From the NCBI RefSeq assembly GCF_003716325.1, contig NZ_RDSR01000029.1, positions 1-36,291 of the forward strand: DNA of 36,291 nt, written 5' to 3'. Each line of letters starts with the position of its first letter. The stretch's first letter is position 1. The notes under the pieces are model-generated. The model was not told the origin of the DNA, searched no databases, and saw only the letters and a list, made by a program, of their open reading frames with translations. Shown in pieces: positions 16,519-24,832 of the stretch. Source of the stretch: Cryobacterium tepidiphilum (lineage in GTDB: Bacteria; Actinomycetota; Actinomycetes; Actinomycetales; Microbacteriaceae). The position numbers and the translations under genes are program-made.

Positions 16519-17304
16519 ATGCTGCCTGCAGAGACAATCACCGCCATCGCCGATGAGCTGGCCGGCGCCGAGCGCGACCGCACGACGGTGCCGCTCCTGA
16601 CCATGCGCTATCCCGGTATGACGGTCGAGGACTCCTACGCCGTGCAGAACGAGTGGCGTCGCCGCGGAACCGCCGCCGGGAGACGACCCGTGGGCCGGAA
16701 GATCGGGCTCACCTCCAAGGTCATGCAGGCTGCGACGGGCATCACCGAACCGGACTACGGGGCGATCTTCGCCGACATGGTGTTCGAGAACGGCGCGATC
16801 ATCGAGCACGGCCGGTTCTCCAATGTGCGGGTCGAGGTCGAGCTGGCATTCGTGCTGCGCGAGGCGATCGACGGTCCGGATGCGACGGTGTTCGACGTCC
16901 TGCGGGCGACCGAGTACGTGGTCCCGGCGCTCGAGATCCTGTCGTCGCGCATCGAGATGACCGGCCGGACGATCGTCGACACCATCAGCGACAACGCGGC
17001 CATGGGCGGTATGGTCTACGGCGGCAATCCGACGCCGCCCGGCGCGGTGGACCTCCGATGGGTCTCTGCCCTGCTCTATCGCAACGAGGCGATCGAGGAG
17101 TCGGGCGTCGCGGCCGCGGTGCTCAACCACCCCGCCGCGGGTGTCGCCTGGCTCGCGAACAAGCTCGCCCAGCACGGCGACCGGCTGGAGGCCGGGGAGA
17201 TCGTCCTCGCCGGCTCCTTCACGCGCCCGATGTGGGTCGAGAAGGGCGACACCGTGCTCGCCGACTATGGACCGATGGGAACCGTCTCGTGCCGCTTCGT
17301 CTAG
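16519..17304 (+). CDS. hpaH: 2-oxo-hepta-3-ene-1,7-dioate hydratase
   Basis: A 261-residue protein of the FAH-fold hydratase/decarboxylase family (HpaH, MhpD, XylJ). VGRKIGLTSKVMQ at about 56-68 and the metal-binding EVELAFVL at about 110-117 are typical. SDNAAMGGMVYG and VAWLANKLAQHG further on are conserved in HpaH/HpcG. It adds water to 2-oxohept-3-ene-1,7-dioate to give 4-hydroxy-2-oxoheptane-1,7-dioate, the substrate of HpaI. GAGGAG lies six bases before the ATG, 17 bp after hpaD, and its end overlaps the next gene by 16 bp. Assignment over MhpD relies on context. Confidence 0.92.
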   Translation: MLPAETITAIADELAGAERDRTTVPLLTMRYPGMTVEDSYAVQNEWRRRGTAAGRRPVGRKIGLTSKVMQAATGITEPDYGAIFADMVFENGAIIEHGRFSNVRVEVELAFVLREAIDGPDATVFDVLRATEYVVPALEILSSRIEMTGRTIVDTISDNAAMGGMVYGGNPTPPGAVDLRWVSALLYRNEAIEESGVAAAVLNHPAAGVAWLANKLAQHGDRLEAGEIVLAGSFTRPMWVEKGDTVLADYGPMGTVSCRFV

Positions 17305-18089
17305 CCCCGACATTCCGGCAGCGCCTGGACGGGGCGCCACGACCGCTCGCGGGCATGTGGGTCTGCTCAGGCAGCCCGCTCATCGCGGAGATCTGCGCGG
17401 GCTCGGGGCTCGACTGGCTGCTCATCGACATGGAGCATTCCCCCAACGGCCTCGAGTCGGTACTGGGGCAACTGCAGGCGGTCGCAGCGTATGACGTGAC
17501 GCCTGTCGTGCGCGTTCCCGTCGGCGACATCGTCACCATCAAGCAGGTGCTCGATCTCGGGGCGCAGAACCTGCTGATCCCGATGGTGTCGTCACCCGAC
17601 GAGGCCCGGGCGGCGGTCGAAGCGGTGCGATATCCGCCCCACGGCAGGCGCGGGGTGGGATCGGCGCTGGCTCGCTCCGCCCGGTGGAATCGTGTCGATG
17701 CCTACCTGGACAGCGCAGACGACCACGTGTCGCTCTTCGTTCAGATCGAGACGGCCGCGGGAGTCGACGCGGCGGCCGCGATCGCGGCGATCGACGGGGT
17801 GGACGGAGTCTTCGTCGGCCCGTCGGACCTCGCCGCTTCGATGGGCCTCCTGGGACAACAGACGCACCCGGATGTCACCGCCGCGGCCCTGCGCGCCTTC
17901 GCGGCGGTTCGCGCGGCGGGAAAGCCTGTTGGTGTCAACGCGTTCGACCCCGAGGTCGCCCAGTCCTACCTCGACGCGGGCGCCGGATTCCTGCTCGTCG
18001 GCGCGGACGTCGCGATGCTCGCTCGAGGGTCAGAGGCGCTCGCGGCCCGCTGGTCCGCCAGCAACGACGCGTCCCGCGCCGGCTACTGA
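17289..18089 (+). CDS. hpaI: 4-hydroxy-2-oxoheptane-1,7-dioate aldolase
   Basis: A 266-residue class II HpcH/HpaI aldolase. H50 (DMEHSPN), R75 (VVRVPV), E154 (QIETAAG) and D180 (GPSDLAASMG) match the catalytic and metal-binding residues H45, R70, E149 and D175 of E. coli HpaI at a constant offset of five. It splits 4-hydroxy-2-oxoheptane-1,7-dioate to pyruvate and succinate semialdehyde, the last ring-derived step. The GTG at 17289 lies inside hpaH (16-bp overlap) and gives the family N-terminus. Its stop overlaps the convergent amidohydrolase by 7 bp. No succinate semialdehyde dehydrogenase is present nearby. Confidence 0.93.
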   Translation: MPLRLAPTFRQRLDGAPRPLAGMWVCSGSPLIAEICAGSGLDWLLIDMEHSPNGLESVLGQLQAVAAYDVTPVVRVPVGDIVTIKQVLDLGAQNLLIPMVSSPDEARAAVEAVRYPPHGRRGVGSALARSARWNRVDAYLDSADDHVSLFVQIETAAGVDAAAAIAAIDGVDGVFVGPSDLAASMGLLGQQTHPDVTAAALRAFAAVRAAGKPVGVNAFDPEVAQSYLDAGAGFLLVGADVAMLARGSEALAARWSASNDASRAGY

Positions 18090-19363
18090 GACTCCGCCTG
18101 CATTCGGGCGTCGAGGTCGAGGAGTGACGCCGCCAGGACGTCCACGCCGAGGGCGAGGTCGTCGAACCGGCTGAACTCCTCCGGCGCGTGGCTGATGCCG
18201 TGGTTCTGGCTCGGCACGAAGATCATGCCGGCCGGGCAGACGTGGTTGACCATCTGGCTGTCGTGGCTCGCGCCGCTCGGCATCACCCGGTAGTCGACGC
18301 CCAGCCCGCTGGCCGAGCGGGCGATTGAGCTCCGAACCCAGAGCGGCAGCACGGCCGGTGACGCATCGGCGAGCATCTCCACCTGGATTCCGACACCGCG
18401 CTCCTCGCCGACCCCGTACGCCGCGGCGATCAGCTGGCTGGCGGCCTCCCGCTGCCGGTCGCTGTCGATGTCGCGCACGTCGACGAAGAGGTGCGCACTG
18501 CCCGGAATGGTGGTGATCGAGCCGGGGCCCACCTCGATGCGCCCCACCGTGATGCGCGTTCCGCGGTGCTCGGCGTCGTTGGCGATCTCCTCAGCCGTGA
18601 GGATGACCTGCGCGGCCGCCGCGAGGGCATCCGCTCGACGGTGCATGGGCGTGCCGCCGGTGTGCGAAGCGCGCCCGGTGACGTCGATCCGCAGCCGGGT
18701 GCTGCCGGAGATGACATCGACGATGCCGACGCGCGCGCCGACCTCGGTCAGGACGCTGCCCTGTTCGATGTGCAGCTCGACGAAGGCCGCCCAGTCGTCG
18801 CGCCGCCAGACGGCGTCCTCCACGCGGCGGGGGTCGATGCCGACATCGGCCATCGCATCGGCCAGCACGACGCCGTCGTTGTCGACGAGCGTGCCGACGT
18901 CGCTGCTGGTCGTCAGTCCGGCCACGATCCGGCTGCCGGTGCAGGCCTGGCCGAACCGTGCGCCCTCCTCGGCAGCGAAGACCACGAACCGCATGGGGTG
19001 CACGTTCCGCACGTCGCCGTGGACGAACAGTCGCGCGACCTCCAGGGCTGCGACAACTCCGGCCACGCCGTCGAAGGAGCCGCCTTCGGGAACGCTGTCG
19101 AGGTGCGAACCGGTGCCGATCGCGGGCAGGCTTTCGTCCTGGCCGGCGAGTTCAGCGATGGTGTTGCCCGCGGCATCCGTCCACACGATCAGGCCGAGCT
19201 CGCGCATGTACCGGGCGAAGACAGCGTGCGCCTCGCGTTCGAGCCGGGAGTACGCCAGTCGCGTCACACCGGGGCCGGGCTCCGTCATCGCGGCGAACTC
19301 GCGAATGAGCACCTCGACGTCCTCGGCGCGTACGGAGGCGACGGCGCCCTGCACCATGGTCAC
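18083..19363 (-). CDS. M20-family N-carbamoyl-amino-acid hydrolase (hydantoinase/carbamoylase type)
   Basis: A 426-residue Zn-dependent amidohydrolase of the HyuC/AllC/beta-ureidopropionase branch of peptidase family M20. Bimetal ligands are H87 and D98 (TGSHLDSVPEGGSFDG), E133 with base E132 (AAEEGARFG), H198 (ELHIEQG) and H392 (GISHAPEE). GASHDSQ at about 364-370 is also conserved. These enzymes remove the N-carbamoyl group from ureido acids. Last gene of the unit MFS-pseudo-PRTase-amidohydrolase. The GTG start at 19363 overlaps the previous stop (GTGA); the ATG two codons later is an alternative. With the DHOD-like genes under the same putative operator, it could open a ureido acid such as N-carbamoyl-aspartate; that is inference. 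Confidence 0.9.
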   Translation of the reverse strand: MTMVQGAVASVRAEDVEVLIREFAAMTEPGPGVTRLAYSRLEREAHAVFARYMRELGLIVWTDAAGNTIAELAGQDESLPAIGTGSHLDSVPEGGSFDGVAGVVAALEVARLFVHGDVRNVHPMRFVVFAAEEGARFGQACTGSRIVAGLTTSSDVGTLVDNDGVVLADAMADVGIDPRRVEDAVWRRDDWAAFVELHIEQGSVLTEVGARVGIVDVISGSTRLRIDVTGRASHTGGTPMHRRADALAAAAQVILTAEEIANDAEHRGTRITVGRIEVGPGSITTIPGSAHLFVDVRDIDSDRQREAASQLIAAAYGVGEERGVGIQVEMLADASPAVLPLWVRSSIARSASGLGVDYRVMPSGASHDSQMVNHVCPAGMIFVPSQNHGISHAPEEFSRFDDLALGVDVLAASLLDLDARMQAESQ

Positions 19364-19872
19364 GCTGCCCTCCCCGGGACGACGGGGCCGGCGATGTCAG
19401 CTGCGCCGAACAAGGCGCGGTCACCAGCGGATGCCGTCGACTCGGCGGCGAGGACGCTCACCGACGTCACGACGTGCGCCCCGAGCTCCTCCAGCCGCTG
19501 CTCCAGGGTGCCCTCGCCCGCTGCGCGGCGTGTGCGAACGATCGCCACCTTCTCGGACACGTGCAGTTCGCCGTGCACCGCGCCGGAGGCCGTGTCGACC
19601 ACGGCGAACGGGATTCCGGTGTGCAGGGCGACCGCGGAGACGAGGGCGTCGTCCTGCCCGTGCGAACCGACCAGCCGGTCGATTCCCACGGGCAGGGTTT
19701 CCGCGATCATCCGCGCGAGGCGGCGGAGGATGGACGGGCGGGAGAGGATCATGAACGCGTCCACGTCGCCCCGGCGGTCCGCCAGGGCGCGCAGGTCGGC
19801 TGCCAGGTCATCGCGGTGCGACGCGCGATCCTGCGCCACCGCCGGGGGTATGGAGGCAGTGAGTGCAGCCAT
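19360..19872 (-). CDS. Orotate phosphoribosyltransferase-like protein lacking the PRPP motif
   Basis: A 170-residue protein with PRTase type I topology: LSRPSILRRLARM, IDRLVGSHGQDDALVSAVAL, TGIPFAVVDTASG, then VAIVRTRRAAGEGTLEQRLEELGAHVV. The order follows bacterial PyrE, but the PRPP loop, normally two acidic residues then TTG-S, reads RTRRAAGEGT here. A PRPP-dependent reaction is therefore unlikely. The second ATG, with AAGGA seven bases upstream, is preferred to one six bases earlier. It lies between the MFS gene (43-bp gap) and the amidohydrolase (coupled). A second degenerate relative at 25750-26184 sits in another unit with the same putative operator. Binding of an orotate-like ligand or a subunit role is possible. 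Confidence 0.62.
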   Translation of the reverse strand: MAALTASIPPAVAQDRASHRDDLAADLRALADRRGDVDAFMILSRPSILRRLARMIAETLPVGIDRLVGSHGQDDALVSAVALHTGIPFAVVDTASGAVHGELHVSEKVAIVRTRRAAGEGTLEQRLEELGAHVVTSVSVLAAESTASAGDRALFGAADIAGPVVPGRAA

Positions 19873-19915
19873 GATCATTCCTTTCCGTCAGCGTGCCGGG
19901 GTCGTGATGCCCGGT

Positions 19916-21187
19916 TCAGAGCTCGATGTGCTTGCGTTCCGGCAGCAGGAACATCGCGAAGAACGCCAGCACATAAATCGCCGGGAGCACCGCGAGGGCG
20001 AAACCGAAGCCGTGCGACGCGGCGATGATGGCGATGACCACCGGCGCGAAGCCGCCGACCGCGCGGCCGAGGTTGAACAGCACGTTCTGGGCCGTAGCGC
20101 GAGCCTCGGTCGGGTAGTACTCCGCCATCAGGGTGCCATAGCCGCCGAGCATGCCGTCGGCGAAGGCGCCCATGATGAAGCCACCGATGAGCAGCGCGGT
20201 CGGGTCCGTCAGCTGGCTGTAGACGAGCACCGAGAGGGCGGCGCCGACCTGGAAGATCCAGAAGGCCTTGCGACGGCCGAGGCGGTCGGCGACGTAACCG
20301 AAGGCGACCATTCCTGCCATCATGCCGATCACGGTGACGGCGGTCCAGGTGGCGGAACCGAGCAGGCTGAACCCGAAGCGGGTGCTGAGGTACGAGGGCA
20401 GCCAGATCATGATGCCGTAGTAGCCGAAGTTCTGCACCGAGTTCAGAACGAGCATTCCGATGCTGATGCCGACTGTCTCCTTGTCGGCCACGAGCATCCG
20501 GAGCGAGCGCACCGAGGAGACCGGGGCGAGGTTGTTCTCGGCGGTCTGGGCCTGGCGCTGGAGGAACTTGGGCGACTCCTGCAGCTTCTTGCGGAGAACG
20601 AGCGCGATGATCGCGGGGAACGCGCCGACGACGAACAGGCCGCGCCAGCCGAACGCCGAGATGATCGGGGCAGACAGGAACGCCGCGGCCAGCACGCCGC
20701 ACTGGAAGCCGATGCCGACCCATGAGGTGGCCCGGGCGCGCAGCTTGGCAGGCACCGCCTCGGCCGCGAGCGTCATGCCGATGCCGAACTCACCGCCGAT
20801 GCCGATACCCGCAAGGAAGCGGTAGATGGCGAGGTCGGTGTAGCCCTGGGCGAGCGCCGCGAGGCCGGTGAAGACGGCGAAGAAGATGACGGAGTAGCTC
20901 AGCATCTTCACGCGTCCGAAGCGGTCCGCGAGAACGCCGAACACGATGCCGCCGATGACGGCGCCGATGAGGGTGATGGTGGCGAGCGAGGCGGCCGCCG
21001 TGTTCGTGAGGTGCAGCGTGGCGATGATGCCGGGCAGTGCGAAACTCAGGACGAGGAGGTCGAAGCCGTCGAGACCGTACCCCAAGGCGGAGGAGAAGAT
21101 CGCCTTACGGCCGTACTTCCTCTCGGCCCGGGTTCGTTCGAGTTCGGCCACATCCATCGGTGCGGCGGTGTCTGCCTTGCTGGTCAT
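19916..21187 (-). CDS. MFS transporter, aromatic acid/sugar H+ symporter type
   Basis: A 423-residue twelve-helix major facilitator. LGYGLDGFDLLVLSFALPG in helix 1, VLADRFGRVKML in loop 2-3, RFLAGIGIGGEFG in helix 4, and VADRLGRRKAF after helix 8 mark the AAHS/sugar-porter-like group, which moves organic acids with protons. First gene of a leftward unit with the pseudo-PRTase and carbamoylase. AAGGAG lies five bases before the ATG. Its leader holds the 15-bp dyad shared with two other operons (21213-21227) and two further palindromes. Import of a ureide or cyclic amide substrate for the unit is the simplest guess; no substrate residue proves it. Confidence 0.85.
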   Translation of the reverse strand: MTSKADTAAPMDVAELERTRAERKYGRKAIFSSALGYGLDGFDLLVLSFALPGIIATLHLTNTAAASLATITLIGAVIGGIVFGVLADRFGRVKMLSYSVIFFAVFTGLAALAQGYTDLAIYRFLAGIGIGGEFGIGMTLAAEAVPAKLRARATSWVGIGFQCGVLAAAFLSAPIISAFGWRGLFVVGAFPAIIALVLRKKLQESPKFLQRQAQTAENNLAPVSSVRSLRMLVADKETVGISIGMLVLNSVQNFGYYGIMIWLPSYLSTRFGFSLLGSATWTAVTVIGMMAGMVAFGYVADRLGRRKAFWIFQVGAALSVLVYSQLTDPTALLIGGFIMGAFADGMLGGYGTLMAEYYPTEARATAQNVLFNLGRAVGGFAPVVIAIIAASHGFGFALAVLPAIYVLAFFAMFLLPERKHIEL

Positions 21188-21212
21188 ATCTACTCCTTTG
21201 TGGGACCGGCAC

Positions 21213-21227
21213 TTCCATTATTCGGAA
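21213..21227. promoter_or_regulatory. Putative IclR operator, copy 1 (MFS unit)
   Basis: TTCCATTATTCGGAA, a 15-bp dyad (TTCC-N7-GGAA) 26 bp upstream of the MFS start. It matches copies at 23930-23944 and 27283-27297 (consensus TTYCATWAWWCGGAA). Read on the minus strand, the core gives AATAAT, a fair -10 hexamer. A further CTTCCGAAG palindrome is at 21232-21240. Confidence 0.7.
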
Positions 21228-21282
21228 CCGTCTTCCGAAGCTAGGGCATCAGTCTGACCTCCCCGGTCCCCTGACGCAAGCT

Positions 21283-21314
21283 GAAACGGGCCGTTTCTGT
21301 TAACAAGTTGTTAA
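21283..21314. promoter_or_regulatory. Two adjacent perfect palindromes upstream of the MFS unit
   Basis: GAAACGGGCCGTTTC (21283-21297) and TTAACAAGTTGTTAA (21300-21314) are both perfect dyads about a central G, separated by two bases, in the 164-bp gap between the ornithine cyclodeaminase-like stop and the MFS start. No T-run follows on the minus strand, so a classical terminator is unlikely. They look like protein-binding sites of a second regulator. Confidence 0.45.
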
Positions 21315-21351
21315 ATGTGCCAGCGGATGTTCTGCAGCCACGACGACCGGG

Positions 21352-22344
21352 CTAGGAGTGCAGGGCGACGTCGCGTCCGAGCCGCCGCTTTCGGGCGGCT
21401 GTGAGGACGGCACGCGCGCACGCGACATCGGCCGCGGCGAAGCCCACGGACTTGAAGATCCGCACGCCGACCCGAGACGGCGACCGGCGGCCCAGCAGGA
21501 GATCGCCGAGCTCGATCACGCTGCCCGGATCCAGCAGGCCGGATGCGATGGGGCCCGACACATCGCCGGCGCCGGTGGCGCCGCCCACGTAGGTGTCGAC
21601 GACGACGGTGGACGCCCGGCCCACGGTCGCCGGCGCTATCTCCGCGCTGCGCGGGTCGTGGCTGCCCACGCTGCACACCAGCACATCGCCGTCCAGCCAG
21701 GAATCCTCGATCACGGGCACGGCGGAAGTGGTTGCGGCGACGACGACCTGTGCGCCGGCCACGGCGCCCTCACCGTCGTCGACGGCGACCACCCGCACTG
21801 CGCGATCCCGGTGCTCACGGGCGACCTCCGCGGCGAGGCCGCCCGCGAACCGCTGCCGGCGGTCCGCGCTTCGGGAGGTGACCCTGATCGTCTCGATCGC
21901 CGGGAGGGCGTGGAGGAGGGCGAGCGCCTGGGTCCTGGCCTGGATGCCGGTACCGATGACGGCGAGGGTGGTGGCGCCCTCCGGCGCGAGGCGCTCGGCG
22001 GCGAGACCGGTCATGGCTCCGGTGCGCATGTCGGTGATGACGCTGCCGTCCATCAGCACCTCCTGGCCGCTGCCCGGGTCGACGAGCAGGATCATGGCGG
22101 CGGTGGCGGGGACCGACCCGTGCGCCTCGGGGAACGCGAACCACACCTTCGTTCCAAACACGGATGCGTCGACGACGCCCGGCATCACGAGGAATTCGCC
22201 GTCGGTCTCGGCCGTTCGCAATGCCACGCGGGGTGGAACGGCCGTGCGGGCCTCGACGTGCGCCACGGCCGCCTCCCGCACGGACTCGAAGGCCTCGCGC
22301 ATGCCGAAGACCTCGGAGACGTCGGAGGCGGTGAGGATCAGCAT
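21352..22344 (-). CDS. Ornithine cyclodeaminase / mu-crystallin family protein
   Basis: A 330-residue NAD(P)-binding protein of the ornithine cyclodeaminase/alanine dehydrogenase family. The N-terminal region carries the family lysine in GTKVWFAFPE and LMDGSVITDMRTGAMTGLA. The Rossmann motif is VIGTGIQARTQA at about 129-140, then VAATTSAVPVI and VVVDTYVGGATGAGD with an acidic catalytic position. Members act as ornithine cyclodeaminases, alanine or opine dehydrogenases, or ketimine reductases. Last gene of the isomerase-SDR-OCD unit, 28 bp after the SDR. In this context reduction or deamination of an amino or imino acid intermediate is plausible. Confidence 0.85.
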   Translation of the reverse strand: MLILTASDVSEVFGMREAFESVREAAVAHVEARTAVPPRVALRTAETDGEFLVMPGVVDASVFGTKVWFAFPEAHGSVPATAAMILLVDPGSGQEVLMDGSVITDMRTGAMTGLAAERLAPEGATTLAVIGTGIQARTQALALLHALPAIETIRVTSRSADRRQRFAGGLAAEVAREHRDRAVRVVAVDDGEGAVAGAQVVVAATTSAVPVIEDSWLDGDVLVCSVGSHDPRSAEIAPATVGRASTVVVDTYVGGATGAGDVSGPIASGLLDPGSVIELGDLLLGRRSPSRVGVRIFKSVGFAAADVACARAVLTAARKRRLGRDVALHS

Positions 22345-22372
22345 GCCGGGCCGCCGCTGGTCGCCCCGATGC

Positions 22373-23122
22373 TCACCACAGGGTCTGTCCGCCGTCGATC
22401 ATGATCGAAGCGCCCGTGGTGAAGGATGCCTCTTCGGAGGCCAGGTAGACGACGGCGCCGACCAGCTCTTCCGTGCGGCCGAACCGTCCCGCGGGAATCC
22501 GCGCGATGCGGGAGCGGGCGACATCGGGGTCTTCGAGGTAGTGCCGGTTCAGGTCGGTGACGAAACTTCCCGGGGCGATGCTGTTGACGCGGACGCCGTG
22601 CTCGGCCAGCTCGAGCGCCATCGACCGGGTGAGCATGGCAACGCCCCCCTTCGCCGACGCGTAGGCCGTGTTGCCGGGGTTCGCCTGTACCTGCCGGGTG
22701 GAGGAGACGTTGATGATGCTCCCGCCCCCGTTCGCCGCCATGTGCCGGGCCGCTGCCTGACCCACGTAGAAGTATCCGCTGAGGTTCGTGTCGATCACGC
22801 GCGACCACTCCTCGTCCTGCAGCTCCAGGAACGGTGTGGTGTTCATCACTCCCGCGTTGTTCACCAGGATGTCGAGCCCGCCGAGGCGGGTGATCGCTCG
22901 CTCCACCAGCAACCGGGCCGCGGGGCCGGAGCTGACATCACCGGAGACCACGGCGACGGTGGCCCCCGAAGCGGCCAATTCGTCCCGGAGGCCGAACGCG
23001 GCGTCGTCACGTCGGGCGTGCAGGGCCACGGATGCGCCCTCGCGCGCCATGCCGTTCGCGAGCGCCGAGCCGATTCCGCCGGCCGCGCCGGTGATCAGGA
23101 CCCTCTTGCCCTCGAGCCTCAT
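22373..23122 (-). CDS. Short-chain dehydrogenase/reductase
   Basis: A 249-residue classical SDR. TGAAGGIG at 11-18 binds NAD(P), NNAG at 88-91, and S140/S141, Y154 and K158 (YASAK) form the catalytic set; PGSFVTD follows. The chosen ATG shares one base with the upstream isomerase-family stop (TGATG), a tight translational coupling. The chain ends with the common GASIMIDGGQT. A ketone/alcohol interconversion in the same pathway is likely; the substrate is unknown. Confidence 0.9.
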   Translation of the reverse strand: MRLEGKRVLITGAAGGIGSALANGMAREGASVALHARRDDAAFGLRDELAASGATVAVVSGDVSSGPAARLLVERAITRLGGLDILVNNAGVMNTTPFLELQDEEWSRVIDTNLSGYFYVGQAAARHMAANGGGSIINVSSTRQVQANPGNTAYASAKGGVAMLTRSMALELAEHGVRVNSIAPGSFVTDLNRHYLEDPDVARSRIARIPAGRFGRTEELVGAVVYLASEEASFTTGASIMIDGGQTLW

Positions 23123-23883
23123 CAGCGGCCGCCACCTGCGGCAGACAGGGGCTCCGCGAACAGGCGACCGAGGTCGTGCAGGGGAAGTTCGGCCGTGTCG
23201 AGACCGAGACGGGTGAGGCACCACCAGAGGATGCTCTGGTTGCTCGTGACGACGGGGATGCCGAGTTCGGCTTCCAGTTCCTGTACGGCGCCGAGCGCCG
23301 GGAAATTGGTGGCCGAGACGATCAGGCCGTCAGCATCCGGGTGCACGACGGCACGCGCCATCTCCCGCACCGTGCGGCTGTCCTGCCTGTTGGTGTGGAA
23401 CCACTCGCGCGGGTCGCCGCCCTCAAGCCGGAAGTCGCGGTGCGTCGCGGACAGCACGTCGACCCCGTGCTCGCGCAGGGTGGACTCGAACAGCGCGCCG
23501 GAGCCGGGGGCGTACGGCGTGACGACGGATGCCCGGCGCATGCCGACCGCGGCGATCGCTTCGAGCATGGCGTTCGTGGCGGTGACGACCGGCACCCGGC
23601 AGTTGTCGGCGATGAGCGATGAGAGGTTCTCGCGCATCTCGGCGCCGGCGTTGAAGCTGGTCTCGGCGCAGGCGTAGACCGCCACGTCCACCCCCATCTC
23701 GTCGAGGACGCCGCCGAGGTCGATCGCCTGCTGGCGCATCTGCTCGTGGACGGTCGACGTCATGCGGAGTCCGTGGAAGCTGACCCCCGGGACGGCCAGG
23801 CTGCCCAGCTCGGGTTCCATCACGACGTTATCGGCGGGAAGAATCAACCCGACCCTGCCTCGCCAACCGAATTCAGCCTTCAT
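23122..23883 (-). CDS. Maleate isomerase / arylmalonate decarboxylase-like protein (Asp/Glu racemase fold)
   Basis: A 253-residue member of the Asp/Glu/hydantoin racemase superfamily closest to maleate cis-trans isomerase. VGLILPADNVVMEPEL opens the chain, and VAVYACAETSF holds the first catalytic cysteine, C72. The second loop, expected to carry a cysteine at about 191, reads IVSATNFPAL, with alanine. TSNQSILWW near residue 225 is typical. Two-cysteine isomerisation or racemisation is therefore unlikely as such. Arylmalonate decarboxylase also keeps one cysteine, but at the other position. The ATG at 23883 is where the family begins; an extension to 23922 lacks a good Shine-Dalgarno and approaches the operator. 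First gene of its unit. Confidence 0.78.
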   Translation of the reverse strand: MKAEFGWRGRVGLILPADNVVMEPELGSLAVPGVSFHGLRMTSTVHEQMRQQAIDLGGVLDEMGVDVAVYACAETSFNAGAEMRENLSSLIADNCRVPVVTATNAMLEAIAAVGMRRASVVTPYAPGSGALFESTLREHGVDVLSATHRDFRLEGGDPREWFHTNRQDSRTVREMARAVVHPDADGLIVSATNFPALGAVQELEAELGIPVVTSNQSILWWCLTRLGLDTAELPLHDLGRLFAEPLSAAGGGR

Positions 23884-23929
23884 CGCCTGTTCGCCTTTCG
23901 CTGTGTCTGGTACCTGGTGCATGTCATAC

Positions 23930-23944
23930 TTTCATAAATCGGAA
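23930..23944. promoter_or_regulatory. Putative IclR operator, copy 2 (isomerase unit / iclR divergent region)
   Basis: TTTCATAAATCGGAA, 47 bp upstream of the isomerase-family start, in the 187-bp region divergent with the IclR gene. Extra half-like elements follow: TTCCATACTTTTCCA (23950-23964) and TTCGGAA (23995-24001). The position allows control of the unit and autoregulation of the regulator. Confidence 0.68.
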
Positions 23945-24005
23945 TTCACTTCCATACTTTTCCACGAGCATGCGAACCGATTGCGCCCGTCGCTTTCGGA
24001 AGCGA

Positions 24006-24011
24006 TATAAC
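24006..24011 (+). promoter_or_regulatory. Possible -10 of the IclR gene
   Basis: TATAAC lies 59 bp before the chosen IclR start, the best -10 in the region, with TTGCGC 19 bases upstream as a weak -35. The half-site TTCGGAA at 23995-24001 lies within the spacer, which would fit autorepression. Confidence 0.35.
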
Positions 24012-24070
24012 TGGAACATTTGCAACAGTCGGCGTCCGGGAACTGGACGGGCCCAGAGGAAGGCGGACCA

Positions 24071-24832
24071 TTGAGCGCACTCGTACGGGCCCTCGATCTC
24101 CTCACCATGATCGGCGAGTCGCATGACGGGCTCTCCCTCACCGACATCAGCGAGAAGGCGGAGCTGCCACTGCCGACCGCCCACCGTCTGCTGAAGTCTC
24201 TGGAAGTCCAGGGCTTCATCCGTCGCGACAGCGTCTCGCTGCTCTACTACGCGGGCCGGCGCCTCCTGCGGCTCTCGGCCATGGTGCGGCGGGAGACGCT
24301 GGCACACAGCGCGGGCGTCGACCTGGCAGCGTTGAGCCAGCGCTTCAACGAGACCGCCATGCTGACCCAGCTGATCGACGGCCGCGCGGTGTGCGTCGCC
24401 CTCGTCGAGAGCCGTCGCCCGCTGCACCTGTCGGTGCAGGTCGGGCGGACTGTTCCGCTGCACGCGGCGGCCTCCGCGCGGGTGCTGTACAGCGACTTCC
24501 CTCGCGAGCAGGTCGAAGAGCTGCTGGAGGGGCACGACTTCGAGCGCCTGCGTCCGTCCACCCCGGGCAATGTCGGAGAGGTCATGCAGCATCTCGAAGC
24601 GATCCGCCACAACGGATACGACGTGTGCGACAACGAGTTCGACGTCGACATGTGGGCCACGGCGGCCCCCGTGCGGGATGCATCGGGCACGATCATCGCG
24701 GGTGTCACGCTGGTCACCCCCGGCGAGCGCAGCGGCCCGCCCGAGGCGCGGCAGGAATTCATCCGCGCCGTGACGGAGACCGCCGCCGACATCCAGGCCG
24801 CCATCGGGGGAACCCCGAAGGTGGACGCCTAA
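24071..24832 (+). CDS. IclR-family transcriptional regulator
   Basis: A 253-residue IclR regulator. The winged helix (LVRALDLLTMI, LSLTDISEKAELPLPTAHRLLKSL) occupies about residues 4-50. The effector domain has SVQVGRTVPLHAAASARVL and GYDVCDNEFDVDMWATAAPV, as in the family. TTG at 24071 was chosen because AGGAAGG lies seven bases upstream; a TTG 17 codons earlier lacks one. It is divergent from the isomerase-SDR-OCD unit and convergent, with overlapping stop codons, with the PyrK-like gene. It is the only regulator between the three units that share the 15-bp dyad, and such palindromes suit IclR dimers. The ligand is unknown. Confidence 0.9.
   Translation: MSALVRALDLLTMIGESHDGLSLTDISEKAELPLPTAHRLLKSLEVQGFIRRDSVSLLYYAGRRLLRLSAMVRRETLAHSAGVDLAALSQRFNETAMLTQLIDGRAVCVALVESRRPLHLSVQVGRTVPLHAAASARVLYSDFPREQVEELLEGHDFERLRPSTPGNVGEVMQHLEAIRHNGYDVCDNEFDVDMWATAAPVRDASGTIIAGVTLVTPGERSGPPEARQEFIRAVTETAADIQAAIGGTPKVDA

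Noticed and set aside
18491..20725. 744-codon plus-strand frame opposite the amidohydrolase, pseudo-PRTase and MFS genes
   Set aside because: The three minus-strand genes have full catalytic or membrane motifs; the frame has none.
21283..21297. GAAACGG/CCGTTTC hairpin as the terminator of the OCD unit
   Set aside because: On the minus strand it is followed by AGCTTGCG rather than a T-run, so it is reported as a possible operator instead.
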